Positions 1-14,800 of a DNA stretch of 64,000 nucleotides are shown piece by piece. The position numbers and the translations under genes are program-made. Below the pieces are notes generated by a model. It was not told the origin of the DNA. It ran no database searches and was given only the letters and a program-made list of their open reading frames with translations. Within the stretch, counting starts at the first letter, position 1, and each line of letters starts with the position of its first letter. Origin of the DNA: Ephydatia muelleri (lineage: Eukaryota > Porifera > Demospongiae > Spongillida > Spongillidae); NCBI GenBank assembly GCA_013339895.1, contig JABACO010000174.1, forward strand, positions 1 through 64,000, read 5' to 3'.

Positions 1-249
1 ACATTTCACTAGTGAGAGGAAAAGGTAAAATTCCATGAGTAGTAGGATCAGGGGGAGGAGGGTAGGTCAGAAGGTGATATAGGTTAAAAGTGAGAAGATG
101 GGTGTGGCATGGGAGTCGAGGATGGAGGAGTTACCGGTTGAGAGATAGATGCAGGGAGAAACAGAAAAGATGAGGGGGAAGTGAGGTGGGGAATGATGTG
201 AAGGTGGGTGTGGCTGGTGGACTGGCAGTGGTTAAGGAGGAGGTGGTAG

Positions 250-960
250 TTGGGTAGTGGGTGGTGGTGGTGGATGGAATTGGAGGTGGTGATGGTGGTG
301 GTGGTGGTGAGTAGTGAAAGGTGGGTGGTCTTAGTGGACGGGGGGGAGGCAAGTGGGGGGGGGGTTGGGGTGGTAGGGGTGGGGGGGGAGGGGGGGGGGG
401 GGGTGGGGGGGGGGGGGGGGGCGTGGGGGGGGGGGGGGGGGGGGGGGAGGGTGGGGGGGATGGGGGGGAGGGGGGGGGTAGTTGGGCAGGGAGGGGGGGG
501 GTGGGGGCGGGGGGGGGGGGAGGGGGGGGGGTGGGGTGTGGGGTCTGGGGGGGGGGGGGGGGGCGGGGGAGGGGGGGGGGCTGGGGGTGGGGGGGGGGGG
601 GGGGGGGGGGTAGGGGTGGGGGGGGGGTGGTGGGGGGGATGGGGGAGGGGTGGGGAGGGGGGGGGGGGGGGGGGGGGGTGTGGAGGGGAGGGGGGGGGGG
701 GGGGGTGAGGGGGGAGGTGGTGGTGAGGAGGATGGAGGTGGTGAGGTGGTGAGGGGATGGAGGTGGTGGGATGGAGGTGGTGGGATGGAGGTGGGGATGG
801 AGGTGGGGGATGGATGGGGGGGTTGAGGTGGTGGGTTTGAGGTGGGTTTGAGGTGGTGGGTGGAGGTGGAGTTGGGGTGGAGTTGGTGGTAGGTGGTGAA
901 GGTAGTGGTGAGAGATGGAAGTAGGGGATGGGGAGCTGGGTGATTGTGGGGTGAGGGGGT
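250..960. repeat. G-run low-complexity tract
   Basis: The plus strand is almost only G with scattered T and A, including many runs of 8-20 G between about 350 and 700. It grades into GGTGGT/GGATGGAGGT repeats up to about 960. Long open frames on both strands (poly-Gly on plus, poly-Pro on minus) are products of base composition and are not genes. The tract could form G-quadruplexes on the plus strand. Runs this long are also where assemblies and base callers fail, so the exact length is unreliable. Confidence 0.9.
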
Positions 961-3900
961 GGCGGTGTAGGCAAAATGATTGTGGAAGAGGGATTGGGAG
1001 ATGGTAGTTGCTGAGCTGGTAGATATGGGTAGCTGTTGTGTGGATGGTTGTAAGAAGATGGTGGACATGTTAGTGGGTTGCAAAGATGATAAAACTTATA
1101 TGCACTCCATTGGGAGTGGCTGTATCTCCAGCATGCATGGTCTTATCGCACATTCTGAGTCTTGGATGTCAACCATCTAGCTCATCAGAACTTTTAAATG
1201 GCTGTGAACCTGTTGTAGTATGAAGGATTAGGCTTCCTACAAACATTTCCATGCCCAGATTCTTTATTTTCTATGTGCTTTCTTCTGAGCGTGTGTTTGA
1301 TAAACTCCACAGGAATGCTACAACACTGAATGACTCGTCTAGATTGCATATTCACTCAAATGCTCAAATGTGGTCTTACTTTGCCTCTTCTCCACTTTGA
1401 GCAGAACAGATAGCTCCATCGGTCAGGCAAAACTTGTAAAAGTGACTTCCTTGAGACTCAGTGAATTCTTATGATTGAACTCTTCCTCTGATCTATGCCC
1501 GAAGCAGCTATAGGCTGCCAGGCTCAGTGCTATCTAGTCTGTTATTGTGCGTGCATCATCATCTTTGGGTTCATTCATTACTGAATCCGCAGTTCAGCAG
1601 CATCAGTTACCAGCAGCACAGCTGCATGATGCATTCAGGTTGTCTCTCAGATATGAGTACTCCTATAAAAATATGTTGGATTTAATCTCATAATGGTTCA
1701 TGTGAGGCTGCTGGACCTGCAGACATGTGGAGGTAATATATTAACAAAAAACAAATGTGTTTAAATGGCATTAACTGTTGTTGAAATCTTATTGTTGTTC
1801 ATATAAATACAATAGTTTATAATAACTAGCTATTACTGCCTATCACCTGGTTTGGGAATATATAATGAATCAGGAGTGATGAATTATAATTGATATCTTA
1901 AATAGAGTATAGAAGTATTTAGAACTATGAAAGTAGCCTGTCATTTTGTCAATAGTTAAGGCGTGCTATTATCCACATGACTAGTTGAACAGTGTAGTCC
2001 TGTATGATTAAATCACCGAGTACCTGCGCTTACCTTGTGCATCATACACCTTACACTTTACTTATATTCATGAATACACGTTTCTATTTATTCGTATTAT
2101 GCTTAGTGATAATCCGAGTGAGGAATTATTACTAAATTGAGTTGGATTATCTTTTGGCAATCTGCAGCACTTGGCAAGTGTATCTCCAAGCAAATGTATG
2201 GAGCAACTGATTGTGTGCAGAATGACTAGTGCAAGCAGCAGTTGGACTGGAGTTCTCCAAGTAGAACTAAGTATGTTTGCAGGTGTATTTAAAAGTAGAA
2301 TAGCACTGAACGTCATGGTGTGTGACATTGTACATTGGATGCAAATTACTATAATTTAGTTCCGACCAATGATGCATTAGGTTTGTCAAGAACTTGTGTT
2401 AACATGTTTTGCCTATTTTATTTAATAATTGTTAGGTAGATTAATTGTAACGATGCAGAAAATGATACTAGAAAATTAAATCAGCTCCAGCCATTAGTTC
2501 CAATCGTTTCCCATTTTGCTATATATTTTAATGAAGCCTGCATTTCAAAAGCTCTGTGTACACTGCTTATCTTCTATGGGCCATGGAAACTAGATCCACA
2601 TTAGCAATTATGACATTTGGCGTACATGTAATACTGATGCACCAACATATCAAATTTTTCTATTTCTACAGTCTGAATGATGAACACTTCACACTGTTTC
2701 AATCCACTGTTCAATTTGTCTGAATCTTACAAAGATATGGAGTCATTACAAGATAAAGGTTGGTATGTTATCGCAGAGCTGGTTGGTGGGAGTGTGTGCG
2801 AGATATGATCACCTACATACAGGATTGTTGTCCACTAGCATATATGTCTGCAACTTACCTATAAAAGCAAAAGAAACAACACATGTGTTGAAGTGTATTG
2901 CTAATACAATAATCCAGTGCCTTACAACTCCATAGCAGATAGTTCGATTAATCATTTGTTATAGCCTCAGTCCATAAAAATGTTGTGTTGAATGGGACAA
3001 TTAGGACCCAGAGTTTAGTTTGTAAGGGATTTGCTTAGATCAAAACCATTGAAACAAACATTGGTATTACATTAATGAGATACAAGGTACTCAAATAAAG
3101 AATTCAGTGTGTTGGTAGTGAAAGACAAGAATAGACATTATAACACAACTTGCTACAAATCTGAATATGTTTGGCATAAATTATCCCTAACTCCAAGATT
3201 ACAAATCAAGTTGAATGCCTTCACTCCACTTTTGGGTTTTGAAGAATATTCAAATTACTTTGGCTTGCACTAACCATCTGGTTGGAACATTCAACAGACA
3301 CTCAATATTGCCCAAATAAATAGTTACCACTATTGTCGTATGTGGCTTGCTTACTGAGAGGTTCAGCGGGCGACTAACAGTGCTATGCATGTACATACAT
3401 GTATTTGCAATTTACATATCGTGAAAATAAAAATGTGATCCAGCTGTGCAAGATTGAGTGCAATGAAATTATTACAGCCCGCAACAATTCTTTGGCATTC
3501 AATTTCGTCAACAGCATGTGGTGACATCCGGATCATGATTTTAGTATCTCATACTATTGCAGTACATTTAGCGCTGAAGGATAAGCTAGATAAAAAAAGG
3601 TTAGGGATAGGCTAGTGTTTCAGGGAAGAAATATCTCTACTCTTCATTGATTATGTATATTATCAATAGTTTAGTTTCAGTGATTAGAATAATAGGTTTA
3701 TTATTTTTTAGTTACTATTAGACAGGTAGTCTGCCCTAAATGATGCTTAACAATTAGAAAAATAAACCTGAGACTACTGGACAAGGCTTGATTGGTTTTA
3801 GTTCTACCTGTGCATCTATTTATTTGATTTTCTTTTGTTACATCAAGAAATCTCAACTTCTGCTCTTATAGAAGACTGGCATTATGGCTCTATTCGACCA

Positions 3901-4260
3901 CACATTATTCCTGAGGCAACAATTCTATATAATTTGGAGGGGGAGGGGGGGGGGGAGGAGAGAGAGAGAGGGAGGGGTGGTAGGTGTAGAAAACTGCAGA
4001 ACTTGGTGGATTAGTGTAATTATTAGTTCTAAACTGGTGGCATATTGAAGGTGGAATAAGAGCAATAAGACTCATCTGCCCTACTGCCATAGCAGCTCCT
4101 AATGGAATGGTCAATTTGGTTATCAGCATCGAGCTGAGAAACCCGATCGCTTTCAGTATATTCCCCCCTTGGACATACCTTATGGTTGAGTTTTGCAATT
4201 TATTTCATTACTTAACAAAGAGAAAAATATGTTGACACTGCAACAGTGTGTTCAAAAAGA
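961..4260. other. Intergenic sequence, nothing recognised
   Basis: AT-rich DNA with only short open frames that show no family signature, codon bias or splice context. The one obvious feature is a purine tract of G and GA runs near 3938-3976. I see no gene, RNA or clear repeat here. Confidence 0.6.
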
Positions 4261-7200
4261 ACACAACAATTGTGTCTGGTAGTTAAGTATTGATTGCCTC
4301 CTGGATCATCACGATGGATCTACTATCGGTATGGCTCCACTTTTGTAATGTTCTAGAAGGCCCAAATGCATTTATTTAGCCTCTTTTCGGCTGCAAGTTT
4401 GCATCTACATGTAGTGCACTTCTAGCGACTTTACCTCAGGCATGCTCGTAGTGTCTCAAAACATTAGAATAATAGAAAAGAGTCTTGGAAGTGGCATCAC
4501 ATAGTATGCTCCACGGGAACCTAGATAGTCCGGGAGGCACAGTGAGAATCCTATTGTGGTAACCGATGAATAAGCTTTTAAACATTGCATGGGCTCTATT
4601 CTAAAACTAGAGCCTACTTGCAAAGGATTGATTTGCTATCAATCTCTGTTTTATGCATCTGTCTCTCTGTATGGCTAGATGCGCACCTAGTGTGCAAAAT
4701 TTCATCACAATAAACCATGTGGGCATCACACAAAATGATGTTGTGGTGATCTTCAGTACACCTGCTCAGTTCTGAAGAGTCCAGTTGGCACAATGCAATA
4801 TGGTGTGGTGTGTTTGTTGCAGCAAAGAAACGTCGAATGTTGCGTTAAAAAAAAATTGCATGTACATGTAGTAGTAAAGGATTGATTGCCTCCTGGCTCA
4901 TCACCATGGATCTACATATCTGTATGGCTTTGCTTTTGTAATGCATTTATAATTAAAAAAAAGAAAGAAAAACGCCCATTGGCATTTGGAGAAGACACCA
5001 ATTGCGTTCAGCCTCTTTTTTTGCATCTAGTGCAGTTCTTGGAAAGAAAAAGAAAGCAACACTGCACCTACTGAAGGAGTCGCAGTTACTTTCAGTTACT
5101 TTACCTCAGGCATCTGCAATGGTCATAGTGTCTCAAACAATAGAATAATGGAAACATGAGTCTTTAAAAGTGGCATCACATATTATGCTTCATGGCACTA
5201 AAGTAATGTCATGTCATCAAACCTAGGAGGTGCGATGTGCATGCAAAAGTGATGAATGTGCTTTAAAAACATTGCAAGGGATCGTATCTACAACAAGAAA
5301 TCATTGTGTCTGCTTGCAAGGATTGATTTGTTATCAATCCCTTTTTTATCCACCTGTCTATCTGTATAGCTATATTGTACAAAATGTAGTCTCATAGGGC
5401 CAGCCAAGTGGCGATGCTGTGGTGATGTCTTCAGTATGCCTGCTATCAGTCCTAAAGAAACCAGTTCATACCAATGCAATTAGGTGTGGGATCTTCGCTG
5501 CAGCAAAAGAAGCATTGAATGTTGTAATCAAAAGAAAACAAATTACTGCATCTGGTAGTAAAGGGTTGATTGCCTCCTGGCTCATCAATCTATCTGTATG
5601 GCTCCACGTTTGTAGTATAAAGTTTTATTTTTGTTTAGATAAAAGAAAAAAAGTCTATTGGCCACTAGAGAAGCCCCAATTGCATTCAGACTCTTTTTGG
5701 CTGCGTTATGCAGTTCTTGGAAACAAAACAGCACTGCACCTACTGAAGAAGTCAGTTACTTTCAGTCTCTTTACCCCCATCAAATCTAGATAGTCCAGGA
5801 GGTGCAATTTTCATGCAGAAGTGATGAATGTGCTTTAAAAACATTGCAAGGGATCCTATCTACAATAAGAAATCATTGAGTCTGCTTGCAAAGGATTGAT
5901 TTATAATCAATCCCCTTTTTTGTACACCTGTCTATATGTATAGCTATATTGTACAAAATGTAGTCACATAGGGCCAAGTGGCACATGAAAACGATACTGT
6001 GGTGATGTCGTCAGTATGCCTGCTATCAGTCCTAAAGAAACAGTTCACACAATGTAATTAGGTATGGTGTCTTCGCTGAAGCAAAGAAGCATTGAATGTT
6101 GCGTTCAAAAAGAAAAAAAAAATTACTGCATCTGGTAGTAAAGGGTTGATTGCCTCCTGGCTCATCAATCTATCTGTATGGCTCCACTTTTGTAGTATAC
6201 AGTTTTAGTTTTCTTTTTAAATAAATGAAAAAAGTCTATTGGCCACTAGAGAAGCCCCCAATTGCATTCAGACTCTTTTTGGCTGCGTTATGCAGTTCTT
6301 GGAAACAAAACAGCACTGCACCTACTGAAGAAGTCAGTTACTTTCAGTCTCTTTACCCCCATCAAATCTAGATAGTCCAGGAGGTGCAATTTGCATGCAG
6401 AAGTGATGAATGTGCTTTAAAAACATTGCAAGGGATCCTATCTACAATAAGAAATCATTGAGTCTGCTTGCAAAGGATTGATTTATTATCAATCCCCTTT
6501 TTTTTACACCTGTCTATATGTATAGCTATATTGAACAAAATGTAGTCACATAGGGCCAAGTGGCACATGAAAACGATACTGTGGTGATGTCGTCAGTATG
6601 CCTGCTATCAGTCCTAAAGAAACCAGTTCACACAATGTAATTAGGTATGGTGTCTTCGCTGAAGCAAAGAAGCATTGAATGTTGCGTTCAAAAGAAAAAA
6701 AAAATTACTGCATCTGGTAGTAAAGGGTTGATTGCCTCCTGGCTCATCGATCTATCTGTATGGCTCCACTTTTGTAGTATACAGTTTTAGTTTTCTTTTT
6801 AAATAAATGAAAAACAATTCTATTGGCCACTGGAGAAGCCCCAATTGCATTCAGCCTCTTTTTGGCTGCGTTTGCATCTAGAGAAGTTTTAAATGACTTG
6901 GTACTGGAAAAAAAAAAACTATACCTACTGAAGAAGTTGCAATTGCGGTCAGTATCTTTTCCTCAGGCATCTGCATTGCTCTTTGTGTCTCAAAACAATT
7001 GAATTGAAACAAGTGTTAGCAGTGGCATCACATACTATGCTTCACAGCACTAAAGTGATGCCATGACGAGGATTACCTCAAACCTAGATAGTCCAGGAGG
7101 CACAATGTGCATCCTATCGTGGCTGAACTGATGAATGTGCTTTAAAAAACATTGCATGGGCTCCAATCTACAAAAGAAAACTTTGAGCCTGCTTGCAAAG

Positions 7201-10200
7201 GATTGATATACTATCAATCTCTTTTTTATGCATCTGTCTATCCGCATGGCTAGATTGTGCACCTAAGTAATCACATTGGACAAGTAGCATCACATAAAAT
7301 AGAGCTGTGGGCCGGTGATGTCTTCAGGATACCTGCTATGTATCGTTAAGAAATTGGTGATGTCTTGGCTGCAGCAAAGAAGCGTTGAATGCTGTATTAG
7401 AAGGCTGCATTTTGCATCAAGTGCTTTTATAAATTAGGTAAAAAAACATGTAGAAGTGTCAATTATTATCAGTGTCTTAACCTCAGGCAATTTGTCTGTA
7501 TAACTGCATTTGGAACTAGTGTCTCAAAAATAAACAACCACAGTCCAACTAGTTGCATAACGTTCTCCATTGCACAATAAGGATGCTGTAAAGGTGCTTA
7601 AGAATCTAGGAGGCACAAGATGCGATGGGATCCTGGCTGCTATGAATGTACTTTTTAAAAATTTTGTCTTCTACATCTGCATCATAAAATCAAATCTGCC
7701 TAATAAATATAGGATTGATTCTGCATCTGTGTATTCGGGTAGCTGGATAGAAAAAGTATACAACATAATTATACATTTTTATGGTACAATGGTGATGCTT
7801 GCCAGCAGATATAAAGAATTCAGTTGGCACTGTGAAAAATGGAATCTTGGTCGCAGCAAATGAGAATTGAATGTTATTTTAAATTAGAAAATACTTTTCA
7901 AAAGTCTTTTGGCCGGGTACAAGATCGATTGCTTCTAGTCTTGTCACTTTGAATCTATCTATCTGTTCATGGCAGAATACTGATGCTGTCAGGGTGCTTT
8001 GCATCAATCCAAATGGGAGGTATCTTGGCTTCACTGAATGTTGCATGCATAAGTTTAAATAATTTGGCCTGCTTGTAAAGGATCAATATCTTTCTATCTT
8101 TATGGGTGTATTGTTAATCTAAAATACATATAATAATAAAGATAAAACGTCTTTAAATCTATTTGCATGAGTATTGTCACCACAGAAATGACCACGTTTC
8201 TATGGCACAATGGTGAAGCCATTGGGATGCTTGCCACCAGGTCAAGTTGGACGGTCTTCAGATAAGTAGTTTTTTTTCCGTTTAAGCATTGTTTATTTTT
8301 TTAGTTACGTAAGTTAGTAGTGTCCACAGAAATGACCGCGTTTCTATGGCACAATGGTGAAGCCATTGGGATGCTTGCCACCAGGTCAAGTTGGACGGTC
8401 TGCAGATGAGTAGTTTTTTCGTTTAAGCCTTGTTATTTTTTTAGTTACGTAAGTTAGTAGTGTCACCACAGAAATGACCCGCGTTTCTATGGCACAATGG
8501 TGAAGCCATTGGGATGCTTGCCACCAGGTCAAGTTGGACGGTCTGCAGATGAGTAGTTTTTCGTTTAAGCCTTGTTATTTTTTTTAGTTACGTAAGTTAG
8601 TAGTGTCACCACAGAAATGACCGCGTTTCTATGGCACAATGGTGAAGCCATTGGGATGCTTGCCAACCAGGTCAAGTTGGACGGTCTGCAGATGAGTAGT
8701 TTTTTTTCCGTTTAAGCATTGTTTATTTTTTTAGTTACTTAAGTTATAAACATTTATCATTCTTAGAAAATTAAATTAAAGCCCAATCTATAAATAAATT
8801 GGGCCTCATGGTATCGGAGCAGTTTTTCTTCAGTTACTTCTCTATAGAACAAAATTATTTGTATTGTTCCATCATTCATCACGCATTTTGTTCACAAAAC
8901 GGAACCAATTGACTGGCTTTCAGACTCATTACACCATAGTTATGTCTGTATGGCTTTAGCAAGTGCTATTTAAATTATTAGGCAGACAAAGATATTGAAC
9001 AAGTCATAATTTCTTTCAGCGGCATTATCTCAGATCTGTCTGTACTGCTGCATTTTACACCTAGCTCCAAAATATTACAATAATCAAAGCAAGTCATAGA
9101 AGTGGCATCACATCCACATACATGATTCATTAGACAATGATGATGATCTCAAGCAGGCACGAGAGTATCTTAGTGTACTATCCAAAACAAATTCACGGGG
9201 TTTGCTTGAAAAGTATTAATTGCTTGATTCATAGTTTTCATCCGTCTTTGTGGCTTGTAGTGATAGTAAGAAAACATGTAAAGTCACATTCTTGGCAAAT
9301 CTATTTGCACAAGTAACATCACAGACCCTGCCACTGTCCATGGCACAATGTGTTGCCTTCAGGGTGCTTGCCATCAGATGAGTTGGCACAGGCTAGATGG
9401 TATTTTGACTGCTGCAGAAGTGTCTTAGAAACGAATTTATTGTGAAGGGAAAAAAAAGGGTTGATTGGACCTTGTTGTGATAAATGGAATACCCTGCAGT
9501 CTCATCCGCATTGATGTATCCCATCTTTCTGTATGGCATAACTAATTTACGTAATATAATATTGCACACTGGAGAAAATTTGATGGCTTTCATCCTCTTC
9601 TCACTATGCTTTTGTATGTATGGCTGCAAAATGCACTTGAGACTTATATTTAGCATAATATAAACAAATGCTGCACCTATTGAAGAAGTCTCAATTCTTT
9701 AAGTGCCCTCACGTTGTGCATCTCTGTGCACATTGCATCTAGTTTCTGAAAGATTACGCTACTCAAAACAACAATCATACAAGTGGCATCATATACCACT
9801 TGTGTGATCAGCACAATGAAGATGCTGTATAGGTGCTTATCATTATACCTGAACAATCCAGGAGGCACAGATAATTTGGTTACACAGAATGTTACCTCTA
9901 ATAAACATTGGGCTTACGATGAAAAGCAAAATCATTGGGCCTGCTTGTAACGGATTAACTGCTTTGAATATCTTTCTACTTTTCATGGTTGCATTTGAAT
10001 CTAGTACTGTTTGAACTTAAAATACAGAAAACATCTGTCACATTCCCTGCACTTATAAATGTTCAAGGGGCATCGCAGACCCTACCATATTTCGATGGCA
10101 CAATGTTGATGTCTTCAGAATGCTTTTCATCATACTTAATTTCCAGTGCTATAAGACAAGATTTTATCTTTGCTGAAGTAAAAAAGCATTTAAAAAGCAG

Positions 10201-10800
10201 CACTAACTTAAACTAAGTAAGCCTTGCCATTGAAAACAACTACTCAGTGGTGGGCCTTGTGGTTAAAAACTGGATTGCCTAAAGTCTATCTTGGATCTAT
10301 CTATCTGTATTTTTTCACTGTTCTATTTGGTTTGGAACTATGGACCACTGGAAAAGCCATCCCAGCTGTCAGCCTTGTTTTCTTACTACACTTATTTTAC
10401 ATGCTTGGCAACAGTTATACATTACAGAAGAACAAAATACAAACATATGCAAGTGTTTGTAACATGAGAAGGTTCAATTCCTTTTAGCTCCACTTAACTA
10501 GTGGTATGACTGTGTACTGTGCACCTACTTTTACCCTACATGCAAAGGATTTGCACAACTGACACACTGAGCCTACCTCATGTCTGTAGTAGGATAGTGA
10601 TACTAGCAGTCAGACCTGACCATTTCCATTTGGCACAACGAAAGATAGTATCTCAGCTGCTGGAATGGATGGCTGAATTGTGTCTTATAAATATAAATAG
10701 AATAATAATACCAACTGGGCTTAGTCATTTGAAGAACAAAATAATTGAATTTGCTGGTATATAGAAACAACTGCTGTCAGCATCTTGTCTATGCATTTGT
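4260..10800. repeat. Tandem array, unit about 580 bp
   Basis: A block containing GATTGCCTCCTGGCTCATC followed by TCTATCTGTATGGCTCCAC recurs near 4290, 4885, 5568, 6148 and 6728, giving a period of about 580-680 bp. Inside each unit other landmarks repeat in the same order, such as AGTGGCATCACATA, AGTCCAGGAGG and GCCTGCTATCAGTCCTAAAG. The copies at 5.5-7.0 kb are close to identical; from about 7.3 kb rightward the same landmarks persist in increasingly diverged form to about 10.8 kb. No unit has an open frame across it. It is a tandem non-coding repeat whose central copies look recently homogenised. Confidence 0.8.
8175..8750. repeat. 143-bp tandem repeat, four copies
   Basis: Four nearly identical copies have the anchor CACAGAAATGACC at about 8181, 8325, 8467 and 8610, a period of 142-144 bp. 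Each holds GCACAATGGTGAAGCCATTG, a GTCAAGTTGGACGGTC box and a T-rich end. The sequence resembles a sub-segment of the surrounding 580-bp units (the GCACAATGGTGA/GCTTGCCA part), so it looks like a local secondary amplification. Differences are mainly in T-run length. Confidence 0.88.
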
Positions 10801-11869
10801 TTACCGATTATGGCTGCAATTTGCAAACAATGTTGTTTTGTTTATTTGGACAAATAGAAGGCCTAATGAAGAAGTGTCAATCTCTTGGTCCCATTGCACC
10901 TTTCTTTATGCATTCTGAGTTGTTAAAAGGAACAGTGGATGTGATTTAACATTTATTACTATTATTCTGCAACTGTACAAACGGATTGCTGTTGTTTCAT
11001 CATCCAGTCTCAAATTTATACATATGAACCCTCCTGAATGTCACACAGCACTAAAATGGTGGTGGTGGGCATGGATTTGTTCTTACTATACTTGGGTCAC
11101 ACAAGCAGAACCGAAGTATGTCACATCCGTATACACGAAACTGTATATGAAATGATATCAGTGCTGAAATAACTGGAATATTTCTGCATTGCTTGATTGG
11201 AGTGAAGGGTAGGCACATTTGATTTCATTTTACTCAGCATTAATGATGAAAATATCACATAAAAACATAATTAAATTTCAAGGCCAAATATGAACTTGAG
11301 TTACATTAAATATAGACTTGTCTTTTACAGCCACATTTCTGAAAAATAACCTATTTTGTCCTAGTCCATTTTTCACTCTTACGCCGGTGAACATACATTA
11401 CTAATCTAATTTTTGGAAAACTTGATGCCTACTTCTAAACTCTAACGAATCAGATATAATTATGGGATTGTCCAGGCACTGAATTATTATTAGCTTTGTT
11501 ACTGGTGAGATGAATAATATGGACAACGAATCATTTAACCTTGACAATAATGATGTAAATTTGATGCATCTAATCATTGTATTGATATCATGGCTAAAGA
11601 TAGTCAGTCAGTGTTTGAGACGGGAAAATCATGGTACATTGTTTTTGTTTAAATCAATAGAACATTGATATTGCAAAATGAATGACAATAACAGTATGGT
11701 ATGTTTAGGCACTAAATGTTAACATTTACATTGCATTCATTGTAGGCAAAACATGTAGCATATGAAAGTGAAATTAAATTAAACGAAAGGTAATCAAGAC
11801 CTGCACAGGTCTTATTAACATAATTGAATCATAATATCGTAAAAGGATCATTTATCCTTGACAATGATT
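10801..11869. other. Spacer between arrays, nothing recognised
   Basis: AT-rich sequence between the 580-bp array and the 170-bp satellite. It holds no supported gene. Near 11.82-11.96 kb a short block (ATCATAATATCGTAAAAGGAT) is repeated and leads into the first satellite copies. Confidence 0.5.
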
Positions 11870-14800
11870 GTTATTTAATGTGATTTGCCATTCTAATATG
11901 ATGTTATTCCCATAAATTGGTGTGGGCACTTCGTATTTCATTGGCAAAGCTTATGAATTGAATCACAATATCGTAAAAGGATAATTGTTTGATTTGCCAT
12001 TCAATATGATGAAACTCATCATGTGTTATTCCCATACATTAGTGTGGGCACTTCGTATTTCATTGGCAAAGCTTATGGTAGAATCCTATAATTCACTATC
12101 AATGGATTTCATTGTAGCTTCCAATATGGTGGTGGATTATTATGTTGATGAAAAAGATTTGCCTTTTGTCAGGAAACTTTCCTATGTTATTGCTATACAT
12201 TTGTATAGGCAGTTCAATGCCCAATAAGAATCTTGGTATTCAAAATAAGTGCAAATTCTTGTAGTTTCCAATGGCCTGTAGTACTATATTCAAGGGAGGA
12301 TGAAAGAGATTCCCCTCTTATCAGGAAAAATCGTCATATGTTACTTAAATAGAGAAGTTCGAATATCCTAGGTTTTTGTCATTGATTGAGTTAATGGTAA
12401 AATTCTGTCACTCATAGCCAGTGCATTGTGTTGTAGCCAGCAATGGTAGCTGGCGTTTAGGTTTTAACTGCTGATAAAGAAGATTCACCTGTAATATGCA
12501 AAATTTGAGATGTGTAATAGTATGGGCAGTGCAAATGCAGTATTGGGTGGGCTTAAGGAAGAATTTTGGCATACACTTTCTGTCCATACTGTTGTTGCTT
12601 CCAATGGTGACAGTAGTACAAGATTCAAAGAACAAACCTTGTTATGTTTATGCGGATACATTGGCATAGAAAGTGCAATGCTACTTGTTTTTCATTGGCT
12701 TTACTAATGGAAGATTCACAATCTATGCGTATTTTGTAGCTTGCAATTGTAGTTGTACAGTACTAGATTCATGAGAGGATGAAAACGATCCACCTCTAGA
12801 ACTTGTCCACAAGTTTCATTGGCTGAACTTATAGTAGAATTCTGGTATTCACAATCTGTGCATATTCGTGTAGCTTCCAATGGTGTCTCTAATATAAGAT
12901 GCAAGTGCAGATGAAAAAGATTCGCCTCTTATCAGGAAAACTTAGTCATGTGATATTTCCATACATTGGTATGGGCAATTCAAATGCCCTTCATTTTTCA
13001 TCTGCTGAGCTTATGGTAGAATCCTGACATTCACAATCAAAGAATATTCTAAAACTATCAATATTATTATTATTATTATTATGTAAATCTCTGCATACAT
13101 GTGATTTAAACTCATATAAACAAACTTGAGAACAACTATTAATGGTGGCTGAAGAGGTATATTTAATTGCAGCTGAAAGAATTTGCTGTTAACAGGCTCC
13201 TTCACAGTCTGTGCATATATTTATGGCTTACAATGCTGACTGCAGTACTAGATTTAAAGGTAGATGAAAAAGTATCACATCCTATCAAACCTTGTTGTGT
13301 GTTATTACTATACTTCTAGACAGTTCAATGCCCTACATTTTTGTACAGGCTGAATTAATTGAAGAATCTGTGACTGTAGCAATCGATTCAGAGAAGAATT
13401 AAAAAAAATTGCCTCAACAGATAATCTTGTCATGTGTTATACTCATGCACTAGTATAGGATATTCATGAACTAAAATTCAGGCATTCATAACCAGTGCAC
13501 ATACTAGTAGCTTCCAATGGTGGTTGAGTGTTAAAATTCAACTGTCAATGAAAAAGATTCACCTCTTATTGAGAAGCCCTTTACTAGTAGTATTATTGCA
13601 TTACATAAATATAATCAGTTCAATATTGTAAGTTTTACATTGGCTGAGACATGGAATCCTGGCATTCATAAAGCAATGCAGCTTCCAATGGTGCCTGTAA
13701 TATTAGACTCAAGTGCAGATGGTAAAAAGGTGAAAAGTTTTGCCTTCTGTCAGGAAACCATCATGTGACTTCCCATACATTGGTATGGTCAGTACAAATG
13801 CGGGCTGAATATATCTGTATAATACAGTCTTGGCATGATTGTGATATTCTTGTAGCTTCCAATGGTAGCTGGATTTTATTGATGAAGAAGATTCGCCTAT
13901 GTTTACAATGGCTAAGCTTGAGGAAGTATCCTAGCATTCACATTCTTGTAGCCTCTAATGGTGACTTTAGTACTAAATTCAAAGGAGAATGAAAAAGAAT
14001 TGCCTCGTATCAGGACAATATGTCATGAGTGACTCCGGCACATTGGTATAGACAGTTCAAATTCCCTTTGTTTTGCATCGATTGAGCTAATGGTACAATC
14101 CTAGCATTCACAATCAATGCACATTGTTGTGGCTTCAAATGGTGGCTGTTGAATTACTTTCAAGTGCAGTTGAAAAACATTTGCCTCTTATCAGGATCGC
14201 ATGTCATTGGTTATTCCTATACGTTAGTATAAGCAGTTGTATTTATTGCACAGGAGTTTCATTGGCTGAGCTGATTGTATAATCCTGACATTCACAATCA
14301 TTGCATTTTCTTGTAGCTTCCAATGGTGGCTGTAGTATTAGATTCAGAGGAGGATGAAAAAGTGTAGCCGCTTATCTAGGAACCTTGTCATGTTGTATTC
14401 CTACCCATTAGTATGAGCAGTTCGTTGTATAAGGAATTTCATTAGCTGAGCTTGTGGTAGAATCTTGGCATTCACAATAAATGCATATTCTTGTAGCCTC
14501 CATTAGTGGCTCCAGTAAGATTCAAGAGAGAATGAGTCTAATGAGAAAACCTTATCATGTGTTGTTCCTATACTTCTAGACAGTTCAATGCCCTACATTT
14601 TGTACAGGCTGAGTTAATTGAGAATCTTGGCATTGACAAACTGTGCAAACTCTTGTAACTTACAATGGCAATTGATTCAGAGGAGAATGAAAACAATCGC
14701 CTCTTAACAGGAAATACTATGAATGTAGTCCATGAATCACCCATACTAGTGTATGAGAATAACACATGACAAGATTTCCTGTTAAGAGGCAATTGTTTGT

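Noticed and set aside
84..1083. Long Pro-rich (minus) and Gly-rich (plus) open frames in the first kilobase
   Set aside because: They are translations of a G-run tract, open in several frames at once, with no splice or codon signal.
10400..10490. tRNA-like B box GGTTCAATTCC
   Set aside because: No matching A box or cloverleaf upstream at the right distance.
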